Assembly: GCA_018054915.1 (NCBI GenBank)
Contig: JAGPIR010000068.1
Span: forward strand, 1 to 6,771
Length of the DNA stretch: 6,771 bases
Reading direction: 5' to 3'
Origin: Allobrachymonas sp.
GTDB taxonomy: Bacteria > Pseudomonadota > Gammaproteobacteria > Burkholderiales > Burkholderiaceae_C
Notes under the pieces: generated by a model
Seen by the model: only the letters and a program-made list of their open reading frames with translations
What the model was told of the DNA's origin: nothing
Databases searched by the model: none
Program-made: the position numbers and the translations under genes
Shown here: positions 1-6,536 of the stretch, in pieces
Layout: each line of letters begins with the position of its first letter
Numbering within the stretch: position 1 is the first letter of the stretch

Positions 1-354
1 ACATGACGGCATACCTCGATCGCCATCAGACCCATCCACTCTTTTCAGAGCGTTGCCTCGCGCCCAGAAAGATCCATCATCTCCCACAACTCCCGTCGCC
101 ATTCTTGACAAGATACAAGCTGAGGAGTCTGCATGCACAGCAAAAACAACCCCTAAAACCCCAAATAGTTCACGGTTTCATCAAACCTTTCCCAAAAATG
201 CTGCGCAAGGGCGCGTCTTCTGAAATTCCAAACCCTGCGCCACTTTTCCGGATGGGGACTGATTTGCAAGGACGGCACACCTGCCCATGCAGGCATCCTT
301 TCCCTTTTCCCTGCAAAACCGGCGTTTACGACGCTGAATGCGCCCGTTCGCCAT
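1..354. other. Intergenic region downstream of dppF, no supported gene
   Basis: No convincing gene lies here. A plus-strand frame is open from position 3 through 521, but its predicted protein is low-complexity, rich in Pro, His and Arg, and runs antisense into the end of dppF, so I treat it as chance. On the minus strand a frame starting at 102 stays open to the window edge (34 codons) and could be the start of a gene lying to the left, but it has no clear ribosome binding site and no recognisable sequence. By eye the stretch is more AT-rich than the genes. It contains small inverted repeats at 174-187 (GGTTT/AAACC, loop of 4) and 280-293 (CCTGC/GCAGG, loop of 4), and a possible dppF terminator at 315-348. 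Confidence 0.6.
315..348 (-). terminator. Possible weak intrinsic terminator of the dpp operon
   Basis: Six bases after the dppF stop codon, the minus-strand transcript can fold AACGGGCG (348-341) onto CGCCGGTT (324-317). This gives seven pairs and one C-C mismatch around a 16-nt loop, and the right arm runs directly into four U (318-315). The location is right for an operon terminator. The long loop, the mismatch and the short U tract make it weak, so Rho-dependent termination further left is equally possible. Confidence 0.35.
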
Positions 355-1389
355 TTACCCGATTGCTTCTGCGCGATGGCACGCCACCTGACGCCCTTCC
401 AGCAGGCGCAGCTCGGGAGTTGCCTGCCGGCACTGTTCAACGGCATGCGGGCAGCGTTTGTGGAACGCGCAGCCACCGGGAGGATGCAGCGGATTGGGCG
501 GTTCACCCTGAATGCGGATGACTTCGCGCCGGTTGCGGGTGTGCAGGCTGGGAGAAGCCGAGAGCAGCGCCCTGGTGTAGGGATGCAAGGGCCGGGAAAA
601 TATGGTTTTCTTGGGCCCGGTTTCCACGGCGCGCCCCAGGTACATGACCATCACATCGTCAGCCACATGCTGAACAACCGCCAGATTGTGCGAGATAAAA
701 ACGTAGGCGGTTTGCAGTTCCTGCTGCAGGTCCATGAACAGGTTGAGCACCTGCGCTTGAATCGAGACATCCAGCGCCGAGGTCGGCTCATCCGCCACCA
801 GAATGTCCGGCTTGAGCATCATGGCGCGTGCAATGGCGATACGCTGGCGCTGGCCACCCGAGAACATGTGCGGATAACGGTGTGCATACTCCGGACGCAA
901 ACCCACAACGGCCAGCATCTCAGTGACCCGGGCCTCGCGTTCGGTTGCAGGCTGGCGCGTGTTAATCACCAAGGGCTCTTCCAATTGACGCGCGATTTTC
1001 TGCCGCGGATTGAGCGAAGCATAGGGGTTCTGGAACACCATCTGCACCTTGCGCCGCAGCGCCTGATGCTCAGCGCCGCGGGCACGGGCGACATCCACAC
1101 CATCCAGAATGATGTGCCCGTCCGATGGCTGTTCAATCAAGGTGAGCTGCCGCGCAAGCGTCGATTTTCCACAACCCGATTCGCCCACCACGGCCAGCGT
1201 CTTGCCGCGGTGCAGGTCGAAGCCAACGCCATTGAGTGCCCGCACGATGCCTTTGGGCCGCAACAGACCTTGCGACACCTCGTAATGCCGTGTCAGGTTG
1301 CGCACCTGCAAGATCGGTTGCTCGCAAAATGCTGGGGAGCCGTCGGCGACCACCGTTGCACCCGCAGAGCCTGTGTCCAGCACATTCAT
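355..1389 (-). CDS. dppF: Dipeptide ABC transporter ATP-binding protein DppF
   Basis: This is the second ATPase of the dipeptide importer, on the cytoplasmic face of the inner membrane, where it pairs with DppD and powers DppB/DppC. The protein has 344 residues, typical of the Dpp/Opp F-type family. Visible motifs are Walker A GESGCGKS (69-76), Q-loop Gln120, signature FSGGQ (176-180), Walker B ILVADE (196-201) and switch His234. The oligopeptide/dipeptide C-terminal domain follows, with HPYTRALL at about 269-276. Four cysteines (307, 313, 320, 337) fit the iron-sulfur site known in some DppD-type ATPases; that this one binds a cluster is inference. The start is supported by an ATGA overlap with the dppD stop and by an ideal Shine-Dalgarno inside the end of dppD. 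The gene ends with TAA and is intact. Closely related nickel, oligopeptide or glutathione importers share this fold; the DppA partner supports the Dpp name. Confidence 0.93.
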   Translation of the reverse strand: MNVLDTGSAGATVVADGSPAFCEQPILQVRNLTRHYEVSQGLLRPKGIVRALNGVGFDLHRGKTLAVVGESGCGKSTLARQLTLIEQPSDGHIILDGVDVARARGAEHQALRRKVQMVFQNPYASLNPRQKIARQLEEPLVINTRQPATEREARVTEMLAVVGLRPEYAHRYPHMFSGGQRQRIAIARAMMLKPDILVADEPTSALDVSIQAQVLNLFMDLQQELQTAYVFISHNLAVVQHVADDVMVMYLGRAVETGPKKTIFSRPLHPYTRALLSASPSLHTRNRREVIRIQGEPPNPLHPPGGCAFHKRCPHAVEQCRQATPELRLLEGRQVACHRAEAIG

Positions 1390-2360
1390 GCTCCTTCCTC
1401 CTGGTTCAATGGCGTGAAGCAGCGGACACCCCGTTCATGCGTTCCGGCATACACAGGGCGCTCGGCATGACAGCGTGCAAACGCCATCGGACAGCGCGGC
1501 GCCAACAGGCAGCCCGCAGGCCGGTCGTACTGGCCCGGCACAATGCCGGGTAACGACGAAAGACGGCTGCCCGCTTCGGTAAAGTCCGGAATGGCCTGCA
1601 GCAGCGCACGGGTATAGGGATGCTGAGGGCGTTCGAAAATTGCCGGCACGCCGCTTTGCTCGATCACTTCTCCGGCATACATCACGGCCACGCGCTGCGC
1701 CACTTCGGACACTACGGCCAGATCGTGCGTGATGAGCACCAGCGCCATGCCCTGCTCCTTTTGCTGGCGCAGCAGCAGATCCATGATCTGCGCCTGAATG
1801 GTGACATCCAGCGCCGTGGTGGGTTCGTCGGCAATGAGCAGCTTGGGCGTACAGGCAAGGGCCATGGCGATCATGACGCGCTGGCTCATGCCGCCGGAAA
1901 GCTGGTGCGGGTAAGCCGACAGGCGCGTGGCGGCAGCGGGAATTTCCACCAGTTCCATCAGCTCCAGCGCACGCCGTTGCAGGGCAGCTCCGCGCAGACC
2001 CTGATGAACTTTGAGCACCTCCATGATCTGATAGCCCACCGTGTAGCTCGGATTGAGCGAAGTCATCGGATCCTGGAAGATCATGGCGATGTCTTTGCCG
2101 ATGATCTGGCGGCGCTGCCGGGGCGGCAGCTGCAGCAGCGGCTGGCCGTTGAAGCGAAGCGTGTCAGCGGTGATGCGGGCCTGTGCGTCGAGCAAACCCA
2201 TGACGGCCATCATCGTGACCGATTTGCCCGACCCCGATTCGCCCACGACGCCCAGCACCTCGCCCGGGTCCACCGACAGGCTCACGCCTTCAACCGCATG
2301 GAAGCAACTCTTTGCGGAGCCGAATGCAACGGACAGATTTTTTATTTCAAGCAAGGCCAT
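1386..2360 (-). CDS. dppD: Dipeptide ABC transporter ATP-binding protein DppD
   Basis: This is the first ATPase of the dipeptide importer and the partner of DppF; the two form the nucleotide-binding dimer beneath DppB/DppC. From the chosen start (protein begins MALLEIKNLSVAF) it has 324 residues, the usual family length. Motifs are Walker A GESGSGKS (40-47), Q-loop Gln96 in FQDPMTSLNP, signature LSGGM (154-158), Walker B LLIADE (174-179) and switch His212. The C-terminal peptide-transporter domain has HPYTRALL (about 247-254) and four cysteines (284, 290, 297, 314), consistent with a [4Fe-4S] site. The frame is open further upstream to an ATG at 2423, but that would overlap the end of dppC by 47 bp and add 21 residues with no family resemblance. 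The start at 2360 has an AAGGA 9 nt upstream and leaves a 16-bp gap to dppC. The stop overlaps the dppF start. Confidence 0.93.
   Translation of the reverse strand: MALLEIKNLSVAFGSAKSCFHAVEGVSLSVDPGEVLGVVGESGSGKSVTMMAVMGLLDAQARITADTLRFNGQPLLQLPPRQRRQIIGKDIAMIFQDPMTSLNPSYTVGYQIMEVLKVHQGLRGAALQRRALELMELVEIPAAATRLSAYPHQLSGGMSQRVMIAMALACTPKLLIADEPTTALDVTIQAQIMDLLLRQQKEQGMALVLITHDLAVVSEVAQRVAVMYAGEVIEQSGVPAIFERPQHPYTRALLQAIPDFTEAGSRLSSLPGIVPGQYDRPAGCLLAPRCPMAFARCHAERPVYAGTHERGVRCFTPLNQEEGA
1397..1402 (-). promoter_or_regulatory. Strong Shine-Dalgarno for dppF within the end of dppD
   Basis: AGGAGG lies on the minus strand 7 nt before the dppF ATG, inside the last dppD codons (encoding Gln-Glu-Glu-Gly-Ala). 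Together with the ATGA overlap it fixes the dppF start and suggests translational coupling, which would keep the two ATPases near equal amounts. Confidence 0.8.
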
Positions 2361-2369
2361 GCAGATGCG

Positions 2370-2374
2370 TCCTT
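2370..2374 (-). promoter_or_regulatory. Shine-Dalgarno that decides the dppD start
   Basis: AAGGA sits 9 nt before the ATG at 2360, in the short dppC-dppD junction. It supports this start over the in-frame ATG at 2423 inside dppC. Confidence 0.65.
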
Positions 2375-2376
2375 GT

Positions 2377-3309
2377 TCATGCGGCACGTTTGAGTTTGGG
2401 GTCCAGCGCGTCGCGCAGGCCATCGCCCATCAGGTTGATGGCCAATACCGAAAGCAAAATTGTCAGCCCCGGCATGGTGATGATCCACCAGGCGCTGCCG
2501 ATGTAATCACGCGCGCTGGCCAGCATGGTGCCCCATTCCGGAATGGGCGGCTGCACGCCCAACCCCAGAAACCCCAGCGCAGCAATATCGAGGATGGCCG
2601 AAGAAAAACTCATGGTTCCATGCACGATCAACGGCGCCATGCAATTGGGCAGCACCGTAACGAACATCAGGCGCATCAACCCCGCGCCCGCCACACGCGA
2701 AGCAGTGACATAGTCACGACTGAGCTCGGTCATGGCCGAAGCGCGCGCGAGCCGCACATAGCCCGGCAGGGAGACAATCGCAATGGCCAGAATGGCATTG
2801 TTGAGACCGGGCCCCAAAATGGCCATGATGGCCACCGCCAGCAGCAAGGAAGGCAACGCCATCATGATGTCCATCAGGCGCATGATGCCCGCGCCCAGTA
2901 TCCTGGGAAAGAATGCGGCCAGCAACCCCAGCACGATACCGGGCAATAGAGCCGCCAGCACGGAAAACATGCCCACCAGCAACGATGTTCGTGCGCCGAA
3001 GAGCAGACGGCTGAGCACGTCACGCCCGGCTTCGTCAGTGCCCAGTAAAAACTTCCACGATCCACCGTCCTGCCAAGCCGGCGCGCGCGCAATGGCATCG
3101 CGGTATTGTTCAATCGGGCTGTGCGGTGCGATCAGGGGTGCAAAAATGGCGGCCAGCACCATCAGTGTCATGAAAATCAGTCCGAATGTTGCGCCCTTGT
3201 TCTGCAGAAAGGACTGCGCAAGCTCGCGCCAGGGAGACAGCACCTCCGGCGCCTCTTCAGCACCAGCGGATGCGGCTGCAACAGGAAAAAAACTGCCCGT
3301 ATCGTTCAT
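2377..3309 (-). CDS. dppC: Dipeptide ABC transporter permease DppC
   Basis: This is one of two inner-membrane permeases that form the peptide channel with DppB. It has 310 residues, about ten more than E. coli DppC as I recall it; the extra length is an Ala/Glu-rich cytoplasmic N-terminus. Hydrophobic segments are visible at about 41-61, 109-133, 151-182, 218-247 and 273-294. The conserved LLGTDEAGRDVLSRLLFGAR block is at 88-107. The ATPase-contacting EAA loop is DYVTASRVAGAG at 199-210 with the invariant Gly at 208, followed by VLPN. The late family block LGFLGLGVQPPIPEWG is at 245-260. It starts 24 bp after the dppB stop and ends TGA 16 bp before dppD. No clear Shine-Dalgarno precedes this ATG, so coupling to dppB translation is likely. 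Family assignment is firm; peptide specificity rests on DppA. Confidence 0.92.
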   Translation of the reverse strand: MNDTGSFFPVAAASAGAEEAPEVLSPWRELAQSFLQNKGATFGLIFMTLMVLAAIFAPLIAPHSPIEQYRDAIARAPAWQDGGSWKFLLGTDEAGRDVLSRLLFGARTSLLVGMFSVLAALLPGIVLGLLAAFFPRILGAGIMRLMDIMMALPSLLLAVAIMAILGPGLNNAILAIAIVSLPGYVRLARASAMTELSRDYVTASRVAGAGLMRLMFVTVLPNCMAPLIVHGTMSFSSAILDIAALGFLGLGVQPPIPEWGTMLASARDYIGSAWWIITMPGLTILLSVLAINLMGDGLRDALDPKLKRAA

Positions 3310-3333
3310 GTTGTTATGGCGGATTCGCGCAGG

Positions 3334-4362
3334 TTATTTCGCATGACGGATGCGCGGATTGACAATGCCATAGAGCATGTCCACGACGAAATTGGTCAGG
3401 ATGACCAGCAATGCCACCAGCAGGATGCCGTTCTGTACCACCGGATAGTCGCGCCTGGAAATCGCGTCAATTAACCATTTGCCCACACCGGGCCAGGAAA
3501 AAATGGTTTCCGTCAGCACGGCCCCGCCCATCAGCGTGCCCACCTGCAGACCAATGACGGTGAGCACCGGAATCAGCGCATTGCGCAACGCATGCACCAG
3601 CACCACACGAAGCGGAGAAAGCCCCTTGGCGCGTGCAGTACGCACGTAATCTTCCCGCAGGACCTCGAGCATGGACGAGCGCGTCATGCGCGCGATCACA
3701 GCCAGCGGAATGGTGGCCAGCACTACCGAGGGCAGGATCAGGTGTCTGGCAGCATCCCACCAGGCTCCTTTGTTAGAAATGGGGTCGGCACGCTCGGCCA
3801 GCCAGGCGTCGATGAGCATGAAGCCGGTTCTGGGCGGAACGTCAAACAGCAGATCAAGCCTGCCGGAAACCGGTGTCCAGCCCAGCCGGACGGAAAAGAA
3901 CATGATCAGCAACAACCCCCACCAGAAAATGGGCATGGAATAGCCCGTGAGCGACAAACCCATGACGCCGTGATCGAAGATGCTGCCACGCCGTATTGCT
4001 GCAACCATACCGACGATCAACCCCAACACGCTGGCAATCAGCATCGCCATCAGCGCCAGTTCCAGCGTAGCGGGAAACAGCGTCTTGAATTCCTGCCACA
4101 CGCCGCGCTGACTGATGATGGACGAACCCAGCCTGCCATGCAGCAAATCGGTGATGTAGTCCGCATACTGCGCAGGCAAGGGCTTGTCCAGTCCCAGGCG
4201 CTTGAGGGCGGCCGCGTGCATGGCTGGATCCAAGTTTCGCTCCCCCACCATCACCTCCACCGGATCGCCCGGGATCAGGCGGATCAGCGTGAAGGTCAGC
4301 AAGGTGAGCCCGAAAAAACTTGGCACCAAAATGAGAAGGCGGCGCAGCAAATAGGAAAACAT
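3334..4362 (-). CDS. dppB: Dipeptide ABC transporter permease DppB
   Basis: This is the other inner-membrane permease of the importer. Its 342 residues match the family (E. coli DppB is about 339). It begins with the typical FSYLLRRLLILVPSFFGLT start and first membrane helix (about 9-30), followed by the hallmark LIPGDPV (29-35). Further membrane segments lie at about 97-122, 133-160, 206-225, 259-285 and 311-333. The EAA loop reads DYVRTARAKGLSP (238-250) with the conserved Gly at 247, then HALRNALIPV. The C-terminus has the family block TETIFSWPGVGKWL (284-297). The start fits the family exactly, although no good Shine-Dalgarno precedes it. It is set 131 bp from dppA by a structured gap that may lower its expression relative to the binding protein. 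It ends with TAA. Confidence 0.93.
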   Translation of the reverse strand: MFSYLLRRLLILVPSFFGLTLLTFTLIRLIPGDPVEVMVGERNLDPAMHAAALKRLGLDKPLPAQYADYITDLLHGRLGSSIISQRGVWQEFKTLFPATLELALMAMLIASVLGLIVGMVAAIRRGSIFDHGVMGLSLTGYSMPIFWWGLLLIMFFSVRLGWTPVSGRLDLLFDVPPRTGFMLIDAWLAERADPISNKGAWWDAARHLILPSVVLATIPLAVIARMTRSSMLEVLREDYVRTARAKGLSPLRVVLVHALRNALIPVLTVIGLQVGTLMGGAVLTETIFSWPGVGKWLIDAISRRDYPVVQNGILLVALLVILTNFVVDMLYGIVNPRIRHAK

Positions 4363-4390
4363 GGGCAGAAATGGCGGCAGGCAATATCAG

Positions 4391-4432
4391 AAAAACAGCG
4401 CCCGCCCGACTGGAAGTCCGGAGCGGGGACGC
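4391..4432 (-). terminator. Terminator-like hairpin with U5 tract between dppA and dppB (possible attenuator)
   Basis: In the minus-strand transcript GCG-u-CCC (4432-4426) can pair with GGGCGC (4403-4398) with one bulged U. Above a small internal loop, CCgGAC (4421-4416) pairs with GUCgGG (4410-4405) around the loop UUCCA. Two nucleotides later comes UUUUU (4395-4391). A GC-rich stem followed by a U tract inside an operon, just before dppB, suggests partial termination that would leave DppA in excess over the membrane parts. The stem is imperfect, so this is a plausible rather than certain call. Confidence 0.4.
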
Positions 4433-4445
4433 AGCACGCGCACAA

Positions 4446-4487
4446 CCTGTGACCGCTCCCAGGCGGCCACAGGTCTACGCCTGTGGC
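4446..4487 (-). promoter_or_regulatory. Pair of mutually exclusive hairpins just after dppA
   Basis: Three arms follow the dppA stop in the transcript. The first, GCCACAGG (4487-4480), pairs perfectly over 8 bp with CCUGUGGC (4473-4466) around a 6-nt loop. The middle arm, read as CCUGUGGCCGC (4473-4463), can instead pair over 11 bp (one G-U) with GCGGUCACAGG (4456-4446), also with a 6-nt loop. Both cannot form at once because they share the middle arm. The first arm begins 6 nt past the dppA stop codon, so terminating ribosomes could influence which fold forms. Neither hairpin has a U tract of its own. A 3'-end mRNA-stabilising role, known for hairpins after the binding-protein gene in some importer operons, is the simplest reading. 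Confidence 0.55.
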
Positions 4488-4493
4488 GTTCGC

Positions 4494-6158
4494 TTACTTG
4501 CTCAGGCTGACGGACTCGAATTTGTAGTCACCGAACGGGCTGATCTTGAAGCCTTCGACTTCCTTGCGCATCGGCTGATTGGTGATCGAATGGGCAATGG
4601 TCGTCCAGGGTACATCCTGCTTGAAAATCACCTGCGCCTTTTCATACATGGCGGTGCGCTTGGCCTGGTCCAGGCTGTTGCGGGCGCCCACCACCTGCTC
4701 ATCAAATGCCTTGCTGCAATACCGTGCGTAGTTGTTGCCATTGACTGAAGCGCAGGTCAGCAAGACGCCCATGAAGTTGTCGGGGCTGGCATAGTCGCCC
4801 GTCCAGCCGATCAGGCCCGCATCCTGTTCGCCATTCTTCATGCGCTTGAGGTATTCGCCCCATTCGTAGGTGACGATATTGGCCTTGACACCAATCTTGG
4901 CCCAGTCGGCCTGGATCATTTCGGCCATCAGCTTGGCATTGGGGTTGTAAGGGCGCTGCACCGGCATGGCCCACAGGGTGAGTTCAAAACCGTTGGGCAC
5001 TCCCGCTTTTTTAAGCAACTCCTTGGCTTTCTCCACGTCGTAGGGCGCATTCTTGGTGGTGGCGTTGTAGCTCCACAGGCTGGGTGGCATTGGGTTGATG
5101 GCTTCCTGTGCTTCGCCCTGGTACACGGCGTCGATGATGGCCTTGCGGTTGATGGCCATGTCCAGCGCCTGGCGCACTTCACGCTTTTTCAGTTCACCCT
5201 TTTCGGTGTTGTAATTCAGGTAACCCACATTGAAACCTGGAGCTTGCATCATTTTCAGCGCCGGATCGCTGCGCATGGCGGCTAGGTCGTTCGGCTTCGG
5301 GAACGACATGATGTGGCATTCGCCCGCCTTCATTTTCTGGAAGCGCACGGCCGCATCGGTGGTAATCGCAAAAACCAGGTTGTCCACCTTCGGCTGGCCG
5401 GCTTTCCAGTACTGCTTGTTGGCGCTGTAGCGAATCTGCGCATCCTTCTGGTAGCGCTCGAACACGAACGGGCCGGTACCCACCGGCTCCTGATTGAGCA
5501 TGTTGGCCTTGCCTTCCTTGCTCAACTTGCCGGCGTATTCAGCCGAAAGAATCGAGAACGACGGCATCGCAATCTTGATGGTCACGTCCGGATCGGGCTT
5601 CTTCATCGTCATTTTGACGGTGTAATCATCCACCTTTTCCACCTTGGCCACGTTTTCGGCCATGCCGGTATCCACCGCGTAGGGGAATTCAGCCGGATTG
5701 GCCTTGCGGAAGGCATTTTGGGTGTTGAACATGCGATCCAATGTAAACACCACGTCGTCGGCATTGAAATCGCGCGTGGGCGTAAAGAATTTGGTGGTGT
5801 GGAACTTCACGCCCTTGCGCAGCGTGAAGGTGTAGGTCAGGCCATCGCCAGAGATGTCCCATTTTTCGGCCAGTCCGGGCTCGACATCGGTGGTGCCATT
5901 GACGAAGCTGACCAACTGGTTGTAAACAGCGTGACCACTCGCATCAAAGGTATTGCCGCCCGTATATTGACCGGGATCGAATCCTTCGGGACTGGCCTCA
6001 GAACAATACACCAACGTCTTGCCCGCAGGCTTGGCATCCGCGGCAGACGCTGTCGATGCGCTTACTGCCGGCGGCTCGGACTTGCCGCAGGCGCTCAATC
6101 CGGCGGCAGCCAGAATGGAAAGTGCCAGCGTGGTTTTGGAAAATGCATGTTGTGCCAT
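4494..6158 (-). CDS. dppA: Dipeptide-binding lipoprotein DppA
   Basis: This is the substrate-binding protein of the importer (family 5 solute-binding proteins), which captures di- or tripeptides and delivers them to DppB/DppC. It has 554 residues. A signal peptide ends in a lipobox, LSAC, with Cys24 as the predicted lipidated residue; a Ser/Ala/Pro-rich linker (about 27-46) follows, then the mature domain starting KTLVYCSEASPEGFDP. E. coli DppA, recalled from memory, aligns closely. Arg402 in QRPYNPN and Asp455 in GWTGD have the same 53-residue spacing as its Arg355 and Asp408, which hold the peptide carboxylate and amino ends. Cys52/Cys281 and Cys469/Cys481 match its two disulfides. The start at 6158 has GGAG 6 nt upstream. 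In some bacteria DppA also supports haem or aminolevulinate uptake; that cannot be judged here. E. coli DppA is a soluble periplasmic protein, so the lipid anchor is the unusual feature. Confidence 0.95.
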   Translation of the reverse strand: MAQHAFSKTTLALSILAAAGLSACGKSEPPAVSASTASAADAKPAGKTLVYCSEASPEGFDPGQYTGGNTFDASGHAVYNQLVSFVNGTTDVEPGLAEKWDISGDGLTYTFTLRKGVKFHTTKFFTPTRDFNADDVVFTLDRMFNTQNAFRKANPAEFPYAVDTGMAENVAKVEKVDDYTVKMTMKKPDPDVTIKIAMPSFSILSAEYAGKLSKEGKANMLNQEPVGTGPFVFERYQKDAQIRYSANKQYWKAGQPKVDNLVFAITTDAAVRFQKMKAGECHIMSFPKPNDLAAMRSDPALKMMQAPGFNVGYLNYNTEKGELKKREVRQALDMAINRKAIIDAVYQGEAQEAINPMPPSLWSYNATTKNAPYDVEKAKELLKKAGVPNGFELTLWAMPVQRPYNPNAKLMAEMIQADWAKIGVKANIVTYEWGEYLKRMKNGEQDAGLIGWTGDYASPDNFMGVLLTCASVNGNNYARYCSKAFDEQVVGARNSLDQAKRTAMYEKAQVIFKQDVPWTTIAHSITNQPMRKEVEGFKISPFGDYKFESVSLSK

Positions 6159-6255
6159 GAAAGTCTCCGTGGATCAATGTGGCCCCTGAGGGCATTCGAT
6201 ACAAATACAGACTGGGAAAACCAGCCAAAAATAACAGCAGGGTTACATCCTACCG

Positions 6256-6285
6256 AAAATATGCACTCCACTCACAAATTGTCAC
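6256..6285 (-). promoter_or_regulatory. Candidate sigma-70 promoter for dppA
   Basis: On the minus strand GTGACA (6285-6280) matches the -35 consensus at five of six positions. It is followed by an 18-nt spacer and TATTTT (6261-6256), four of six for the -10. Transcription would start near 6249 and give a leader of about 90 nt before the dppA ATG. It is the best pair I could find by eye, but chance matches are common in AT-rich spacers. Confidence 0.35.
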
Positions 6286-6401
6286 TCTTTTGCGGATCAC
6301 TTCGGACTTTTCCAGGATTTCCGCAACAAGCGCCTGAATATTTTGTCGGCCAAAAGACAATAAGCCAGGACAGACAAATGCAACGCCAGCCCGCAGAAGC
6401 A

Positions 6402-6427
6402 GAAAAGCCATGCAGCGCGGGCTTTTC
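6402..6427. terminator. Terminator-shaped inverted repeat in the dppA/ruvB spacer
   Basis: GAAAAGCC (6402-6409) and GGCTTTTC (6420-6427) form a perfect 8-bp inverted repeat with a 10-nt loop. The shape, A-run then GC then GC then T-run, is that of a small bidirectional intrinsic terminator. The U tract is only four long on either strand, although on the minus strand it continues as a pyrimidine-rich stretch. Between two divergent genes a terminator has no obvious client, so it may belong to an unannotated transcript or be a leader structure of ruvB. Confidence 0.35.
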
Positions 6428-6484
6428 CTGGCAACACGACACAAGGGTGTTGTGTGGAGAACGCCGGTAAAAACGAGGGCCGCG

Positions 6485-6490
6485 TATCAT
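6485..6490 (+). promoter_or_regulatory. Possible -10 element for ruvB
   Basis: TATCAT matches TATAAT at five of six positions and lies 46 nt before the ruvB ATG. No acceptable -35 is found 16-18 nt upstream, so this is a weak call. Confidence 0.2.
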
Positions 6491-6536
6491 AAGCAGACAG
6501 CGATCCAGACCTGATCTCTTACCGTCATTTCTTGCC

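Larger units (their letters stand above)
6159..6536. other. Divergent dppA/ruvB intergenic region
   Basis: These 378 bp should hold the promoters of both flanking genes. A dppA Shine-Dalgarno (GGAG, 6168-6165), one candidate dppA promoter (6256-6285), three CACTC repeats (6264-6287), a terminator-shaped inverted repeat (6402-6427) and overlapping short stems at 6432-6455 are visible. Small open frames on both strands (6261-6470 plus; 6250-6411 minus) have no ribosome binding site or recognisable product. A small RNA gene is possible but not shown. Confidence 0.6.

Noticed and set aside
138..168. C-rich repeat resembling telomere or G-quadruplex sequence (CCCCTAAAACCCC on the plus strand).
   Set aside because: Only two runs of four occur close together, too few for a standard quadruplex, and no array is present.
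3..521. Plus-strand open frame at the left edge.
   Set aside because: It crosses 167 bp antisense into dppF, has a low-complexity product and no ribosome binding site in view.
376..1470. Long plus-strand open frame (364 codons) opposite dppF.
   Set aside because: It is a shadow of the dppF coding strand: the product is rich in His, Arg and Gln with no family resemblance, while the minus strand encodes a complete ATPase.
2361..2423. Longer dppD start at 2423.
   Set aside because: It would add 21 non-family residues encoded over the dppC end; the ATG at 2360 has a good Shine-Dalgarno and matches family N-termini.
6181..6230. Possible sigma-54 promoter near TTGGCTGGTTTTCCC upstream of dppA.
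   Set aside because: The -12 GC element is missing at the required spacing.
6250..6444. Minus-strand small open frame with a hydrophobic stretch upstream of dppA.
   Set aside because: It opens with TTG at 6444 or ATG at 6411; neither has a Shine-Dalgarno, and the frame overlaps the likely promoter and the inverted repeat.
5313..6470. Long plus-strand open frame (385 codons) opposite dppA and into the spacer.
   Set aside because: It is antisense to a clear dppA, with composition typical of shadow frames and no ribosome binding site; its last 70 codons in the spacer are not recognisable either.
6428..6536. Possible SOS (LexA) box upstream of ruvB.
   Set aside because: No CTGT-N8-ACAG-like palindrome was found by eye in the spacer.
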